From an uncultured Piscirickettsiaceae bacterium (GTDB lineage: Bacteria; Pseudomonadota; Gammaproteobacteria; Methylococcales; Cycloclasticaceae), in the NCBI GenBank assembly GCA_913061075.1, contig CAJXSK010000001.1, positions 248,001 through 312,000 of the forward strand: DNA of 64,000 nt. The letters run 5' to 3'. The translations under genes were made by a program, and so were the position numbers. Below, piece after piece: positions 40,524 through 49,900 of this stretch. The notes under the pieces were generated by a model that searched no databases, was not told where the DNA came from, and worked only from the letters and a program-made list of their open reading frames with translations. Within the stretch, counting starts at the first letter, position 1; every line of letters starts with the position of its first letter.

Positions 40524-40969
40524 TGTTAGATGATTTAAGAGACCTGTATCAAGAAGTTATTTTTGACCACAATAGAAACCCTAGAAACTTTCGTGCAATG
40601 GACGATGCAGACCGTCAAATAGATGGTTTTAATCCACTGTGCGGTGATCGTATAACGTTGTTTATAAAGCTAACGGGTAACAAAATTAGCGATGCAAGTT
40701 TTCAAGGCCAAGGCTGTGCTATTTCAACGGCATCAGCCTCATTAATGACGGATATCGTTAAAGGCCAAACAGAAGATGAAGCACAAAATTTGTTTTCACT
40801 GTTTCATAAAATGGCAACAGGCGAGCACGTCGAAATGGACGACTTAGGAAAATTGGCTGTATTAGCTGGCGTTTGTGAATACCCAGCACGTGTAAAGTGT
40901 GCAACGTTGCCGTGGCACACATTGGATGCTTTGTTGAAAGGCGCTGAAGAACCCGTTACAACAGAGTAA
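40523..40969 (+). CDS. sufU: SufU-type Fe-S scaffold/sulfurtransferase
   Basis: IscU-like protein of 148 residues, of the SufU branch. The metal ligands are visible: Cys40 and Asp42 in NPLCGD, Cys65 in GQGCAIS and Cys126 in VKCATLPW. An insertion near residues 70-95 distinguishes SufU from IscU. In Gram-positive relatives SufU is a zinc-dependent sulfur acceptor for SufS. Adjacency to sufS, with a one-base overlap (TAATG), and the lack of sufE support that role. No other suf gene follows; prfB starts 12 bases later. Confidence 0.93.
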   Translation: MLDDLRDLYQEVIFDHNRNPRNFRAMDDADRQIDGFNPLCGDRITLFIKLTGNKISDASFQGQGCAISTASASLMTDIVKGQTEDEAQNLFSLFHKMATGEHVEMDDLGKLAVLAGVCEYPARVKCATLPWHTLDALLKGAEEPVTTE

Positions 40970-40980
40970 CCTTTACGATA

Positions 40981-42079
40981 ATGCGTGAGCTAAACCCGAT
41001 TACCAATAAAATATCAGACCTTAAAGAGCGGACGATTTCGCTTAGGGGGTACCTTTGACTTTGAAACGAAACATGAGCGTCTTACTGAAGTTTTAAGAGA
41101 ACTTGAAGACCCTGCGGCCTGGAATGATCCTGCTAGAGCGCAAGCTTTGGGTAAGGAACGAGGTCAGCTGGAATTGGTTGTCGATACGATAACTGAATTA
41201 ACATCTGGGCTCGACGACGTAAACGATTTACTAGAGATGGCCGTTGAAGATAATGACGATGAAACGGTCGGCACCCTTGATGATGAGCTGACTGTTTACG
41301 AAAAAAAAGTAGCCAATCTTGAGTTTCAACGGATGTTCTCTGGTGATATGGACGCGAACAGTGCATTCTTAGATATTCAGTCAGGTTCTGGTGGAACTGA
41401 AGCTCAAGATTGGGCAGAAATGATATTGCGCATGTACCTTCGTTGGGCTGAACAGCACGACTTTAAAACAGAGTTAATTGAAGTGTCGTCGGGTGATGTG
41501 GCAGGCATTAAAAGCGCTACTATTTCAATTCAAGGTGATTATGTATACGGCTGGTTACGGACTGAAATTGGCGTACACCGCCTAGTTCGTAAATCTCCAT
41601 TCGATTCAGGTAGTCGTCGTCATACCTCTTTCGCCGCCGTTTTCGTATCACCAGAAATAGACGATGATATTGAAATTGATATCAACCCTGCTGATTTGAG
41701 AATTGACGTGTATCGCGCTAGTGGCGCGGGTGGCCAGCACGTGAATAAAACTGAATCTGCGGTGCGTATCACCCATGAGCCAACAAACACAGTGGTTCAA
41801 TGCCAGAATGATCGTTCTCAACACAAAAATAAAGCCACGGCGATGAAACAGTTAAAAGCCAAGTTGTACGAGTTAGAAATGCAGAAGAAAATGGCAGACC
41901 AGCAAACCCAAGAAGAAGGTAAGTCGGATATTGGGTGGGGAAGTCAGATACGTTCGTACGTACTGGATCAATCCAGAATTAAAGATTTACGCACCGGTGT
42001 AGAAACCGGTAATACACAGGCCGTGCTTGATGGAGCATTGGATCAATTTATTGAAGCTAGTTTAAAAAGTGGAATTTAA
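40981..42079 (+). CDS. prfB: Peptide chain release factor 2, programmed +1 frameshift
   Basis: Recognises UGA and UAA stop codons. Codons 1-25 run from the ATG at 40981 to CTT at 41053-41055. An in-frame TGA follows at 41056. Skipping the T at 41056 continues as Asp (GAC at 41057) to the stop at 42079, giving 365 residues, the E. coli length. The shift site CTT TGA C is preceded by AGGGGG (41044-41049), the internal Shine-Dalgarno-like stimulator. Downstream, RKSPFDSG (the tripeptide SPF motif) and [16 protein letters not shown] (GGQ) are intact. Autoregulation by low RF2 is well established for this layout. It lies 12 bases after sufU and three bases before lysS. Confidence 0.97.
41044..41059 (+). 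promoter_or_regulatory. prfB recoding site
   Basis: AGG GGG TAC CTT TGA C: a Shine-Dalgarno-like AGGGGG lies six bases before the slippery CTT and its TGA. It is the standard RF2 autoregulatory frameshift signal, here fully conserved. Confidence 0.95.
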
Positions 42080-42082
42080 GAC

Positions 42083-43588
42083 ATGAGTGATCAAAAAGAA
42101 CAAGCACCGCAAGATGAAAATAAATTAATCGCTGTTCGACGCGAAAAATTGGCTGAAATTAAAAAACAGGGTAATGCTTACCCGAATGATTTTAGACGCG
42201 AGAATTTTTCTGAAGCCTTGCACGCCGAGTACGACCAATTTGATAAAGAAACGTTAGCTGAAAAAGACATTAGTGTGTCATTGGCGGGTCGGCTTATGGC
42301 CAAACGTGTGATGGGTAAAGCGAGTTTTGCCCACGTGCAAGACATGACAGGGCGGATGCAGTTATTCGTACAACGAGATACCTTACCAGAAGGCCATTAC
42401 CAAACATTTAAAGGCTGGGATATTGGTGACATTATTTCAGTTGAAGGCGTGTTATTTAAAACCAAAACAGATGAATTGTCCGTTCGCGTCTCATCAATTA
42501 ATTTACTGACTAAATCGTTACAGCCATTGCCTGAAAAGTTCCATGGTTTAACGGACCAAGAACAACGTTACCGCCAGCGTTATGTTGATTTAATCATGAA
42601 CGATGACTCGCGTAAGGTATTCCAAATTCGTAGCAAAGTGGTTAGCTTTATTCGTCATTACTTGGTGGATAACAATTTCATGGAAGTGGAAACACCGATG
42701 ATGCACGTTATACCTGGTGGAGCGACAGCTAAGCCATTTGCTACGCATCATAATGCCTTGGATATGGAGTTATTTTTACGTGTCGCTCCAGAGCTTTACC
42801 TTAAACGCCTAGTCGTCGGTGGCTTTGAACGTGTATTTGAAATAAACCGCAGTTTTAGGAACGAAGGCTTATCAACGCGTCATAACCCCGAATTCACCAT
42901 GCTTGAATTCTATCAAGCCTATGCGGATTACAAGGACTTGATGGATTTAACTGAAGATATGCTGCGCACATTAGCACAATCTGTTTTGGGTTCAATGACA
43001 GTGCATTATCAAGGTGTTGATTACGATTTAGCAAAACCATTTAGACGCATGAGCGTGATTGAATCAATATTGCATTACAACGCAGATATCACCGAAGAGA
43101 ACTTAGCGACGAAAGAAGCGGCTACTGAAGTGGCTGAGCGTTTATATATTCCGCTAGAAGCTGGTTATGGATTGGGTAAAATCCAAATAGAAATATTTGA
43201 GAAAACAGTGGAAGAAAAACTTCATGAACCAACGTTTATTACGGAATACCCAACCGAAGTATCGCCATTAGCGCGTAGAAGTGATGCGAACCCGTTTGTT
43301 ACTGATCGTTTTGAATTTTTTGTAGGTGGCCGCGAAGTGGCGAATGGTTTCTCTGAGTTAAATGATTCAGAAGATCAAGCAGAACGCTTTAAACAACAGG
43401 TTGAAGACAAAGAAGCCGGTGATGATGAAGCCATGCATTATGATGCTGATTATATTCGCGCGTTAGAAATTGGCTTGCCGCCAACAGCAGGCGAGGGCAT
43501 TGGAATTGACCGTTTAGTGATGTTTTTAACCGACTCAGCCTCAATTCGTGATGTTATCTTATTTCCACACATGCGACCTGAACAGTAA
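42083..43588 (+). CDS. lysS: Lysyl-tRNA synthetase (class II)
   Basis: Charges tRNA-Lys. It has 501 residues. The N-terminal OB-fold anticodon domain includes [30 protein letters not shown]. Class II motif 1 lies around VEVETPMM, motif 2 around [20 protein letters not shown], and motif 3 near [24 protein letters not shown]. It is directly coupled to prfB, the conserved prfB-lysS pair. Confidence 0.98.
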   Translation: MSDQKEQAPQDENKLIAVRREKLAEIKKQGNAYPNDFRRENFSEALHAEYDQFDKETLAEKDISVSLAGRLMAKRVMGKASFAHVQDMTGRMQLFVQRDTLPEGHYQTFKGWDIGDIISVEGVLFKTKTDELSVRVSSINLLTKSLQPLPEKFHGLTDQEQRYRQRYVDLIMNDDSRKVFQIRSKVVSFIRHYLVDNNFMEVETPMMHVIPGGATAKPFATHHNALDMELFLRVAPELYLKRLVVGGFERVFEINRSFRNEGLSTRHNPEFTMLEFYQAYADYKDLMDLTEDMLRTLAQSVLGSMTVHYQGVDYDLAKPFRRMSVIESILHYNADITEENLATKEAATEVAERLYIPLEAGYGLGKIQIEIFEKTVEEKLHEPTFITEYPTEVSPLARRSDANPFVTDRFEFFVGGREVANGFSELNDSEDQAERFKQQVEDKEAGDDEAMHYDADYIRALEIGLPPTAGEGIGIDRLVMFLTDSASIRDVILFPHMRPEQ

Positions 43589-43608
43589 CGTATTACAGTT
43601 AATTAGCT

Positions 43609-44439
43609 ATGTCTGTCACCGAGTTTTTGACACCTTGGGAGTTCTCTCCCATGTTGGTTTTGTTTTTGGGTGTGTTAGGTGCGTTGTACTTTTTTGGGCA
43701 GCGTCGCACGCCTGAAGCTGAAAAGGGAGCCAAGTATTACTGGCAAGCAATAAGCTTCTATACGGGTTTAATCTCAATTTATATCGTCTCGCATACTTAT
43801 TTGGATTATCTCTCGCAATACATGTTTTGGGTTCATCGCTTTCAACATTTGGTGCTTCACCATCTAGCGCCCTTATTAATGGTGCTTGGTGGTATGGAAT
43901 TAATAAGAAGAGCATTACCTAATGCTGGGCAGCATTGGACGTCAATACCTGTTATTTTACGGTTACCCGTTGAACTGACTTACCGGTTAATCCAGCACCC
44001 TGTAGTAGCCCCGATTATATTTGTCGGTTTGATTTATCTTTGGTTGATTCCAGACATTCATTTTGCAGCAATGCTTAGTCAAAAGCTGTACTACATTATG
44101 AATTGGTCAATGCTTTTAGATGGCATGCTTTTTTGGTGGTTAGTGCTGGGGCCAGATTGGCAAGGGGAGTCGAAAGGTTTTGCCGTTAGACTTGTGATGC
44201 TAATAGTTGTTGTAGTGCCTCAGCAATTACTTGGTGCTTATTTAACGCTCACCAATTCAGTTGTTTATGATGTCTATGAGGTTTGTGGACGTGCTTGGCC
44301 AATCAGCCCGTTGGCTGATCAAATATATGGCGGTGTTATTACGTGGATACCCGCGAGCATGATGAGCGTACTAGGCTTAGTGCTAGTATTACAACGTCGT
44401 TTTAAATATCAGAAGAGACAAGAAAATGAAATTAATTAA
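43609..44439 (+). CDS. ctaG: CtaG-type (caa3) cytochrome c oxidase assembly membrane protein
   Basis: Polytopic membrane protein of 276 residues with about seven helices. HRFQHLVLHHLAPLLMVLGG, MNWSMLLDGMLFWWLVLGP and the QLLGAYLTL segment carry conserved histidines typical of the caa3_CtaG family. These proteins are thought to help copper insertion into cytochrome oxidase. It overlaps the sco gene by 14 bases. No oxidase subunit genes are in the window. The symbol follows the Bacillus-type CtaG, which is not related to the Cox11 type of the same name. Confidence 0.85.
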   Translation: MSVTEFLTPWEFSPMLVLFLGVLGALYFFGQRRTPEAEKGAKYYWQAISFYTGLISIYIVSHTYLDYLSQYMFWVHRFQHLVLHHLAPLLMVLGGMELIRRALPNAGQHWTSIPVILRLPVELTYRLIQHPVVAPIIFVGLIYLWLIPDIHFAAMLSQKLYYIMNWSMLLDGMLFWWLVLGPDWQGESKGFAVRLVMLIVVVVPQQLLGAYLTLTNSVVYDVYEVCGRAWPISPLADQIYGGVITWIPASMMSVLGLVLVLQRRFKYQKRQENEIN

Positions 44440-45007
44440 GGTTTTAATCGTATTATTCGTGCTGTTGGTTTTGGAGGCTTGTGCAAAAACAGAACCAACC
44501 AAATTGACAAATATTACAGGGCTTATTCCTGATTTGGAGTTTGAATTAACAGATGAAAATAATAAGCAGGTGACAGCAAAAGATTACCTAGGATCTACGG
44601 TTGCTATCTTTTTTGGGTTTACCAGTTGCCCAGAAATTTGCCCAACAACGATGCACCAATGGTCAACCATTATAAAAAAAATTGGTGAGCCGGCTAAATC
44701 AGTGAACGTGTTATTTATATCTGTAGATCCGCAGCGTGATTCAGCTGAAAAGTTAAAAAAATACACGGAAGCATTTGGCTCGGCCTTTATTGGGCTTCGT
44801 GGAGATGATGCCATCATAAAAGAGATGACCAAGCGTTACCGGGTTACGTTTGGTTATGGCGAAGAAGATGAGAAAGGTGACTATGATGTGTCACACAGTG
44901 GTGCGGTTTTTGTATTTGATAAGTTCGGGAAAGCTCGGTTATTAGCGACACAGTCATCGCTAACAGATGATATTACACAAGATTTATCGGCGTTGTTGAA
45001 TCAATAA
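44426..45007 (+). CDS. SCO1/SenC family copper chaperone lipoprotein
   Basis: A thioredoxin-fold copper chaperone of 193 residues. The N-terminus is a signal peptide with a possible lipobox LEAC ending at Cys19. The copper site is CPEIC (Cys68 and Cys72) plus His157 in DVSHSG. FISVDPQRDSAEKLKKYTEAFG is typical of SCO proteins. It overlaps the CtaG gene by 14 bases; together they form a small copper-delivery pair for the CuA site of a cytochrome oxidase encoded elsewhere. Confidence 0.92.
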   Translation: MKLIKVLIVLFVLLVLEACAKTEPTKLTNITGLIPDLEFELTDENNKQVTAKDYLGSTVAIFFGFTSCPEICPTTMHQWSTIIKKIGEPAKSVNVLFISVDPQRDSAEKLKKYTEAFGSAFIGLRGDDAIIKEMTKRYRVTFGYGEEDEKGDYDVSHSGAVFVFDKFGKARLLATQSSLTDDITQDLSALLNQ

Positions 45008-45027
45008 AACAACACCGAAACAATCCC

Positions 45028-45903
45028 TTATGAGTTTAATGAGTAGGGCGGCGGGTTAATGGATATTTTTCCAAACTCATCACTATTAATTGTAGCTTGG
45101 TCAAAATAATTATTTTTAATAATAACTGTACCAGAGTAACCCGAGTCAACATGTTGGATACAGTTGACAATGGTGCCAATGCTATTCTTGTCATCTGCTG
45201 TAAGAATGTCTATTCCCGGAGGGATGACAATATCGCTCTCAAATGAGAAAAGCCGACGTTTTACCGTTCCTTTGTAATGTAGGCGTGCAATAACTTCTTG
45301 ACCTGTGTAACAACCTTTTTGAAAACTAATGCCATCAAGTGCGTCTAAATTAAGCATTTGAGGGATAAAAAGCTCACTGGTAGCCGGTGTTATTTCTGGC
45401 AAACAGGCATCTGTTAGGGCTCTGTCCCATTCTATTGTGTCTTGAGTTATAGAGAGTGCATTACTTTCTATGGCGAGTTTTAATGACATGTTTTCAATGA
45501 GGGTTAAACTCACAATGGTTTGAGCTCCGTACATGACGGTTGCAAACGAGTCGATAGTGTCATCCGTTTTTTGAATAGATGTATTGATATCACCTAAAAT
45601 AGTATATTGCTCGGAAACATCTTTGATTTGAACGTCAGATCTGAATTTGTACATTTGTAATCGGTCTATTATGAGCTTAGATAAGCCACTATTAAGCACC
45701 ATAAAATAGGTATCAGCTTGTTTTATGAGGTGGAATAAACAAATCACACGGCCTTTAGGGTTGCATAAGGCACCCATTGTTCCTCCATTGTTTTCAATAT
45801 CTGCAACATCACAGGTCACTTGTCCCTGTAAAAAATTTTCAGCATCGTTGCCATTGAATGAAATAACGGATTTTTTGTTGTTTAGATCGTAAAAACTGCT
45901 CAT
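45028..45903 (-). CDS. ygfZ: YgfZ/GcvT-domain Fe-S protein maintenance factor
   Basis: Folate-dependent GcvT-like protein of 291 residues on the minus strand. The family signature KGCYTGQEVIARLHYKG is present, with Cys198 being the conserved Cys. In E. coli YgfZ supports Fe-S enzymes such as MiaB. The N-terminal half includes FLQGQVTCDV and LCNPKGRVICLFHL, both typical. It is convergent with the sco gene and divergent from the sdh operon. SDH itself is an Fe-S enzyme, but functional linkage is an inference. Confidence 0.93.
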   Translation of the reverse strand: MSSFYDLNNKKSVISFNGNDAENFLQGQVTCDVADIENNGGTMGALCNPKGRVICLFHLIKQADTYFMVLNSGLSKLIIDRLQMYKFRSDVQIKDVSEQYTILGDINTSIQKTDDTIDSFATVMYGAQTIVSLTLIENMSLKLAIESNALSITQDTIEWDRALTDACLPEITPATSELFIPQMLNLDALDGISFQKGCYTGQEVIARLHYKGTVKRRLFSFESDIVIPPGIDILTADDKNSIGTIVNCIQHVDSGYSGTVIIKNNYFDQATINSDEFGKISINPPPYSLNS

Positions 45904-45990
45904 TAGACGTTAGTATATATTGTTGTATATCGTTGCCTTATTTTAGCGCTATCATACTTATGTTGCAGCACAAAAAACAGAAACTTATTC

Positions 45991-46019
45991 TTGAATAAAA
46001 ACCATGTATGTTTTAATCT
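45991..46019 (+). promoter_or_regulatory. Possible promoter of the sdh operon
   Basis: TTGAAT at 45991-45996 and TTTAAT at 46012-46017 are separated by 15 bases (TAATCT at 46014 is an alternative -10). It lies about 26 bases before the first small gene. Spacing and match are modest, so this is a weak call. Confidence 0.3.
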
Positions 46020-46044
46020 TACTCTTTTGTGCGTAGGGGGAATT

Positions 46045-46209
46045 ATGGAAGAAAGTAAAAAAGATAAAGTTAAAGAAAAATCGAGTTCTTTACTTCATGA
46101 AACCGACTCTAAACCCACAATAAAATCAAAAGAGTTAAACGGTCGGAAAGGGTTAGAGCCAACACGTTATGGCGACTGGGAAAAAAACGGCCGTTGCATA
46201 GATTTCTGA
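46045..46209 (+). CDS. Succinate dehydrogenase assembly factor 4-like (DUF1674)
   Basis: A 54-residue protein. The C-terminal GRKGLEPTRYGDWEKNGRCIDF is the SdhAF4/DUF1674 signature. In eukaryotes and some bacteria SdhAF4 promotes assembly of the flavoprotein SdhA. The ATG at 46045 has a strong GGGGGA ribosome site six bases upstream. An earlier in-frame ATG at 45991 is open, but the upstream codons (hydrophobic) look spurious. It lies 32 bases before sdhC, at the front of the sdh operon, which supports the assignment. Confidence 0.85.
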   Translation: MEESKKDKVKEKSSSLLHETDSKPTIKSKELNGRKGLEPTRYGDWEKNGRCIDF

Positions 46210-46241
46210 AACATTACATTATTTAAACTTAGAGGTTTTAT

Positions 46242-46637
46242 ATGAGTAGCAACAACAGACCACTGTCTCCACATTTGGATGTATACAGTTTGCCTTTGTC
46301 GGCATTGATTTCCATTGTGCATCGTGGAACAGGAGCGTTTTTATCAATAGGCTCAATTGTTCTAGTGTGGTGGTTAATGGCACTTGCTGGTGGTGAAGAA
46401 GCATTTATGTCAGCTCAATCGTTTATGGGCAGTTTTTTTGGCCGGCTTATTTTATTTGGATGGTCATTTGCTTTGTTTTTTCATTTGGCTAATGGTATTC
46501 GACATTTGATTTGGGATGCAGGCTACGGCTTTGAAAAAGAAGCGGTCGAAAAATCATCTTTAATTGTTATTGGTGCAGCAGGGTTCTTAACCTTCTTTGT
46601 TTGGGTTATAGCCTTTTCATTCGGTATAGGAGCATAA
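46242..46637 (+). CDS. sdhC: Succinate dehydrogenase cytochrome b556 subunit
   Basis: Membrane anchor subunit of succinate dehydrogenase, 131 residues with three helices. RPLSPHLDVYSLPLSALISIVHRGTGAFL holds the conserved Ser and Arg near the quinone site. The HLANGIRHLIWD segment holds the haem-ligand His. It lies one base before the sdhD gene. Confidence 0.95.
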   Translation: MSSNNRPLSPHLDVYSLPLSALISIVHRGTGAFLSIGSIVLVWWLMALAGGEEAFMSAQSFMGSFFGRLILFGWSFALFFHLANGIRHLIWDAGYGFEKEAVEKSSLIVIGAAGFLTFFVWVIAFSFGIGA

Positions 46638-46638
46638 G

Positions 46639-47019
46639 ATGAGTTTAAAATCACCCTTGGGCCAGGCCAAAGGCCTTGGTTCAGCGAAAGATGGCTTACA
46701 TCACTGGTGGGCACAACGTGTTACAGCAATTGCATTAATACCATTAACAATATGGTTTGCTTTCAAAGTAGCAATATTAAGTATGTCAGATTATCAAACA
46801 GTGCTTGAATCTATAGGTTCACCGTGGTCTGCAGCGCTTATTGTGTCTTTAGTTGTTGCTGCTTTCTACCATGCAGCTCTTGGCATGCAAGTTATTTTTG
46901 AAGACTATATTAGCCACAAGGCAGCTCGAATTATTGCCATTATGAGCACTAATTTATTAATGTTTTTATTAGGTGCAGCCGCTGTTATTGCGGTTGTTCG
47001 TATTGCCCTTGGAGGCTAG
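46639..47019 (+). CDS. sdhD: Succinate dehydrogenase hydrophobic anchor subunit
   Basis: Second membrane anchor of succinate dehydrogenase, 126 residues with three helices. AKDGLHHWWAQRVTAIALIPLTIWF and FYHAALGMQVIFEDYI are typical, the latter with the haem/quinone region His and Asp-Tyr. It lies one base after sdhC. Confidence 0.94.
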   Translation: MSLKSPLGQAKGLGSAKDGLHHWWAQRVTAIALIPLTIWFAFKVAILSMSDYQTVLESIGSPWSAALIVSLVVAAFYHAALGMQVIFEDYISHKAARIIAIMSTNLLMFLLGAAAVIAVVRIALGG

Positions 47020-47025
47020 AGTTTG

Positions 47026-48819
47026 ATGGATATTAAAGATTACAAGATTACCGAACATAAATATGACGTTGTAGTGGTCGGTGCTGGTGGTGCTGGTTTA
47101 CGCGCCACGTTTGGTATGGCTCAAAAAGGCCTTAAAACAGCGTGTATTACTAAAGTCTTCCCAACACGTAGCCATACCGTTGCTGCACAAGGTGGCATTA
47201 GTGCTGCGTTAGGAAATATGGGTAAAGATGATTGGCGTTGGCATATGTATGACACCGTCAAAGGCTCTGATTGGTTAGGTGACCAAGACGCGATTGAGTA
47301 CATGTGCCGTGAGGCGATTCCTGCGATTGTAGAATTAGAGCATTACGGTGTGCCATTTTCTCGTACTGAAGAAGGTAAAATTTACCAACGCCCATTCGGT
47401 GGCATGACAACTAATTACGGTGAAGGTACTGCGCAACGTACTTGTGCGGCGGCTGATAGAACAGGTCACGCGATTCTTCATACCTTATATCAACAATCTT
47501 TAAAGCACGATGCTGAGTTTTTTATTGAGTACTTCGCGCTTGATATGATTATGGATGACGATGGCGTTTGCCGTGGCGTGCTAGCCCTTAAAATGGATGA
47601 TGGAACATTGCATTTGTTCCGTTCACACATGGCGGTGATGGCAACCGGTGGTTACGGTCGTTCATTCTTCTCTTGTACATCAGCCCACACGTGTACTGGT
47701 GACGGTAATGCAATGGCGTTACGGGCCGGTTTGCCTTTACAAGACATGGAGTTCGTTCAATTTCACCCAACCGGCATTTATGGCTCGGGCTGTTTGATTA
47801 CTGAAGGTGTGCGTGGAGAGGGTGGTTATTTAACTAACTCTAAAGGCGAACGCTTTATGGAACGTTATGCGCCAAATGCTAAAGATTTAGCATCGCGTGA
47901 CGTGGTCAGTCGTTCTATGACCATTGAAATAAATGAAGGTCGTGGTGTTGGCCCAGATGGCGATCATATTTTCCTTCACCTTGAGCATTTAGGCCCAGAA
48001 GTAATTGAAGAGCGTCTACCGGGTATTGCTGAAAGTGCGAAAATATTTGCTGGTGTTGATGTAAGTAAGGAGCCAATTCCCGTACTACCTACTGTGCATT
48101 ACAATATGGGTGGTATACCAACTAATTACAAAGGCGAAGTGGTTACGCTGAAAGGAAAAGATCCGGATACCATCGTTGAAGGCCTTATGGCTATTGGTGA
48201 AGCGGCCTGTGTGTCTGTACACGGTGCTAACCGCCTTGGCTCTAACTCACTGCTTGATTTGGTTGTATTTGGTCGCTCAGCAGCGATTAGAGCTGCAGAA
48301 GTTGTAGAAGCGGGCGCTGATCATAAAGAGTTGGATGAGAATGCCTGCGATAAGGCATTAACTCGATTAGACAAGTACAGAAATGCAGACGGTTCTAAGA
48401 AAACATCTGAGGTTCGTTTAGATATGCAAAAAACCATGCAAATGCATGCTGCCGTATTTAGAACGGGTGACTCCATGAAAGAAGGCGTTAAAAAACTGAA
48501 AGGCGTTATCAAATCATTTGAAGATGTATCGGTGTCAGATCGTTCGCTTATATGGAACACAGACCTTATTGAAACACTTGAGTTAGACAACTTGTTATCT
48601 CAAGCTGCTGTAACGATTGAAGGTGCGTTAAACCGCGAAGAAAGCCGTGGTGGTCATGCGCGTGAAGATTTCCCAGATCGTGATGATGAAAAATGGCATA
48701 AGCATTCAATTATGTGGTTTGACGAAAAGAATAAAGTAAAAATTAAGTACCGCCCTGTGCATATGTACACATTGTCGGATGATGTGGACGTTGTTCCGCC
48801 TAAAAAGCGTGTCTATTAA
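47026..48819 (+). CDS. sdhA: Succinate dehydrogenase flavoprotein subunit
   Basis: Catalytic FAD subunit that oxidises succinate. From the ATG at 47026 it has 597 residues. [21 protein letters not shown] binds [13 protein letters not shown] carries the covalent-FAD His; [22 protein letters not shown] and [17 protein letters not shown]-type blocks follow (here [18 protein letters not shown]). GGAGG lies ten bases upstream; a TTG at 47023 would add one residue. SdhE (49.6 kb) is the flavinylation factor for this protein. Confidence 0.97.
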   Translation: MDIKDYKITEHKYDVVVVGAGGAGLRATFGMAQKGLKTACITKVFPTRSHTVAAQGGISAALGNMGKDDWRWHMYDTVKGSDWLGDQDAIEYMCREAIPAIVELEHYGVPFSRTEEGKIYQRPFGGMTTNYGEGTAQRTCAAADRTGHAILHTLYQQSLKHDAEFFIEYFALDMIMDDDGVCRGVLALKMDDGTLHLFRSHMAVMATGGYGRSFFSCTSAHTCTGDGNAMALRAGLPLQDMEFVQFHPTGIYGSGCLITEGVRGEGGYLTNSKGERFMERYAPNAKDLASRDVVSRSMTIEINEGRGVGPDGDHIFLHLEHLGPEVIEERLPGIAESAKIFAGVDVSKEPIPVLPTVHYNMGGIPTNYKGEVVTLKGKDPDTIVEGLMAIGEAACVSVHGANRLGSNSLLDLVVFGRSAAIRAAEVVEAGADHKELDENACDKALTRLDKYRNADGSKKTSEVRLDMQKTMQMHAAVFRTGDSMKEGVKKLKGVIKSFEDVSVSDRSLIWNTDLIETLELDNLLSQAAVTIEGALNREESRGGHAREDFPDRDDEKWHKHSIMWFDEKNKVKIKYRPVHMYTLSDDVDVVPPKKRVY

Positions 48820-48839
48820 GACTTAACGAGGATAAATAA

Positions 48840-49625
48840 ATGGCTGAATTTACACTTCCAAAGAACTCGGTAGTACAAGAGGGTATAACTTACCCAGCAC
48901 CAGAAGGTGCTACGAATGTACAAGAAGTACATGTGTATCGCTGGGATCCCGATAGTGGTGAGAACCCACGTGTTGATATTTATAATCTTGATTTAGATAC
49001 TTGTGGGCCGATGGTGTTAGATGCGATTATCAAAATTAAAAACGAAGTTGACTCAACGTTAACGTTCCGTCGCTCATGCCGCGAAGGTATTTGCGGCTCA
49101 TGTTCGATGAATATCAATGGTAAAAACACATTGGCTTGTACAAAGGATATCGGTGATATCGATGGGCCAATTAAAATTTACCCATTGCCACATCTGCCAG
49201 TGGTTAAAGATGTTGTGCCTGATTTAACGCATTTCTATGCGCAATACACATCCATTAAACCTTGGATTCAAACAGATACACCGCCGCCATCAGATCGTGA
49301 GCATCTTCAGTCAAAAGAAGACCGTTCAAAATTAGATGGTCTGTACGAATGTATTCTATGTGCCTGCTGTTCAACATCTTGCCCTAGTTACTGGTGGAAT
49401 GGTGACCGTTATTTAGGCCCAGCCATCTTATTGCAAGCTTATCGTTGGTTAGCTGATTCACGTGATGAAAATGCGGGCGAACGCTTGGATGAATTAGAAG
49501 ATCCCTTTAAGTTGTATCGTTGTCATACCATCATGAACTGTACTGAAACATGTCCTAAAGGCTTAAACCCAGCGAAAGCAATTGCAGAAATTAAGAAATT
49601 ATTAGTTGAACGTAAAATAGCCTAA
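48840..49625 (+). CDS. sdhB: Succinate dehydrogenase iron-sulfur subunit
   Basis: Electron-transfer subunit with three Fe-S clusters. It has 261 residues, about 20 more than E. coli SdhB, mostly an N-terminal extension. [21 protein letters not shown] binds [2Fe-2S]; the [16 protein letters not shown] and [17 protein letters not shown] motifs bind [4Fe-4S] and [3Fe-4S]. It overlaps sdhE by one base. Confidence 0.97.
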   Translation: MAEFTLPKNSVVQEGITYPAPEGATNVQEVHVYRWDPDSGENPRVDIYNLDLDTCGPMVLDAIIKIKNEVDSTLTFRRSCREGICGSCSMNINGKNTLACTKDIGDIDGPIKIYPLPHLPVVKDVVPDLTHFYAQYTSIKPWIQTDTPPPSDREHLQSKEDRSKLDGLYECILCACCSTSCPSYWWNGDRYLGPAILLQAYRWLADSRDENAGERLDELEDPFKLYRCHTIMNCTETCPKGLNPAKAIAEIKKLLVERKIA

Positions 49626-49861
49626 TGTCCGAAAAATCAAAGCTCCTTTGGCGTTGCCGACGTGGCGTAAAGGAGCTTGATGTTGTGTTTACAAAATTTG
49701 TAGATTCATTCTATGATGAATTAAATACACAACAGAAACAAGCGTTCACAAAGTTGCTTGATATAGAGGACCCAGAGATTTTAAGTTATATGTTGCGTCA
49801 AACTGAGCCAAGCGATGCTGAGATAGCTGGCATTGTTGAGATGGTCAGAAATAACCTTTAG
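49625..49861 (+). CDS. sdhE: FAD assembly factor SdhE
   Basis: Small protein of 78 residues that promotes covalent FAD attachment to SdhA. The RGxxE motif (RRGVKELD) near residues 12-19 is present, along with the LLDIEDPEILSYML segment. It overlaps the sdhB stop by one base, as in an sdhCDAB-E operon. Confidence 0.94.
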   Translation: MSEKSKLLWRCRRGVKELDVVFTKFVDSFYDELNTQQKQAFTKLLDIEDPEILSYMLRQTEPSDAEIAGIVEMVRNNL

Positions 49862-49900
49862 TGTGCCTTTACTGTGTGTCGCTGAACGACTAGTACCATG

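Noticed and set aside
45904-45990. Divergent promoter for ygfZ (TATGAT at 45956-45951 on the minus strand)
   Set aside because: The -10 is plausible but there is no acceptable -35 at the usual spacing.
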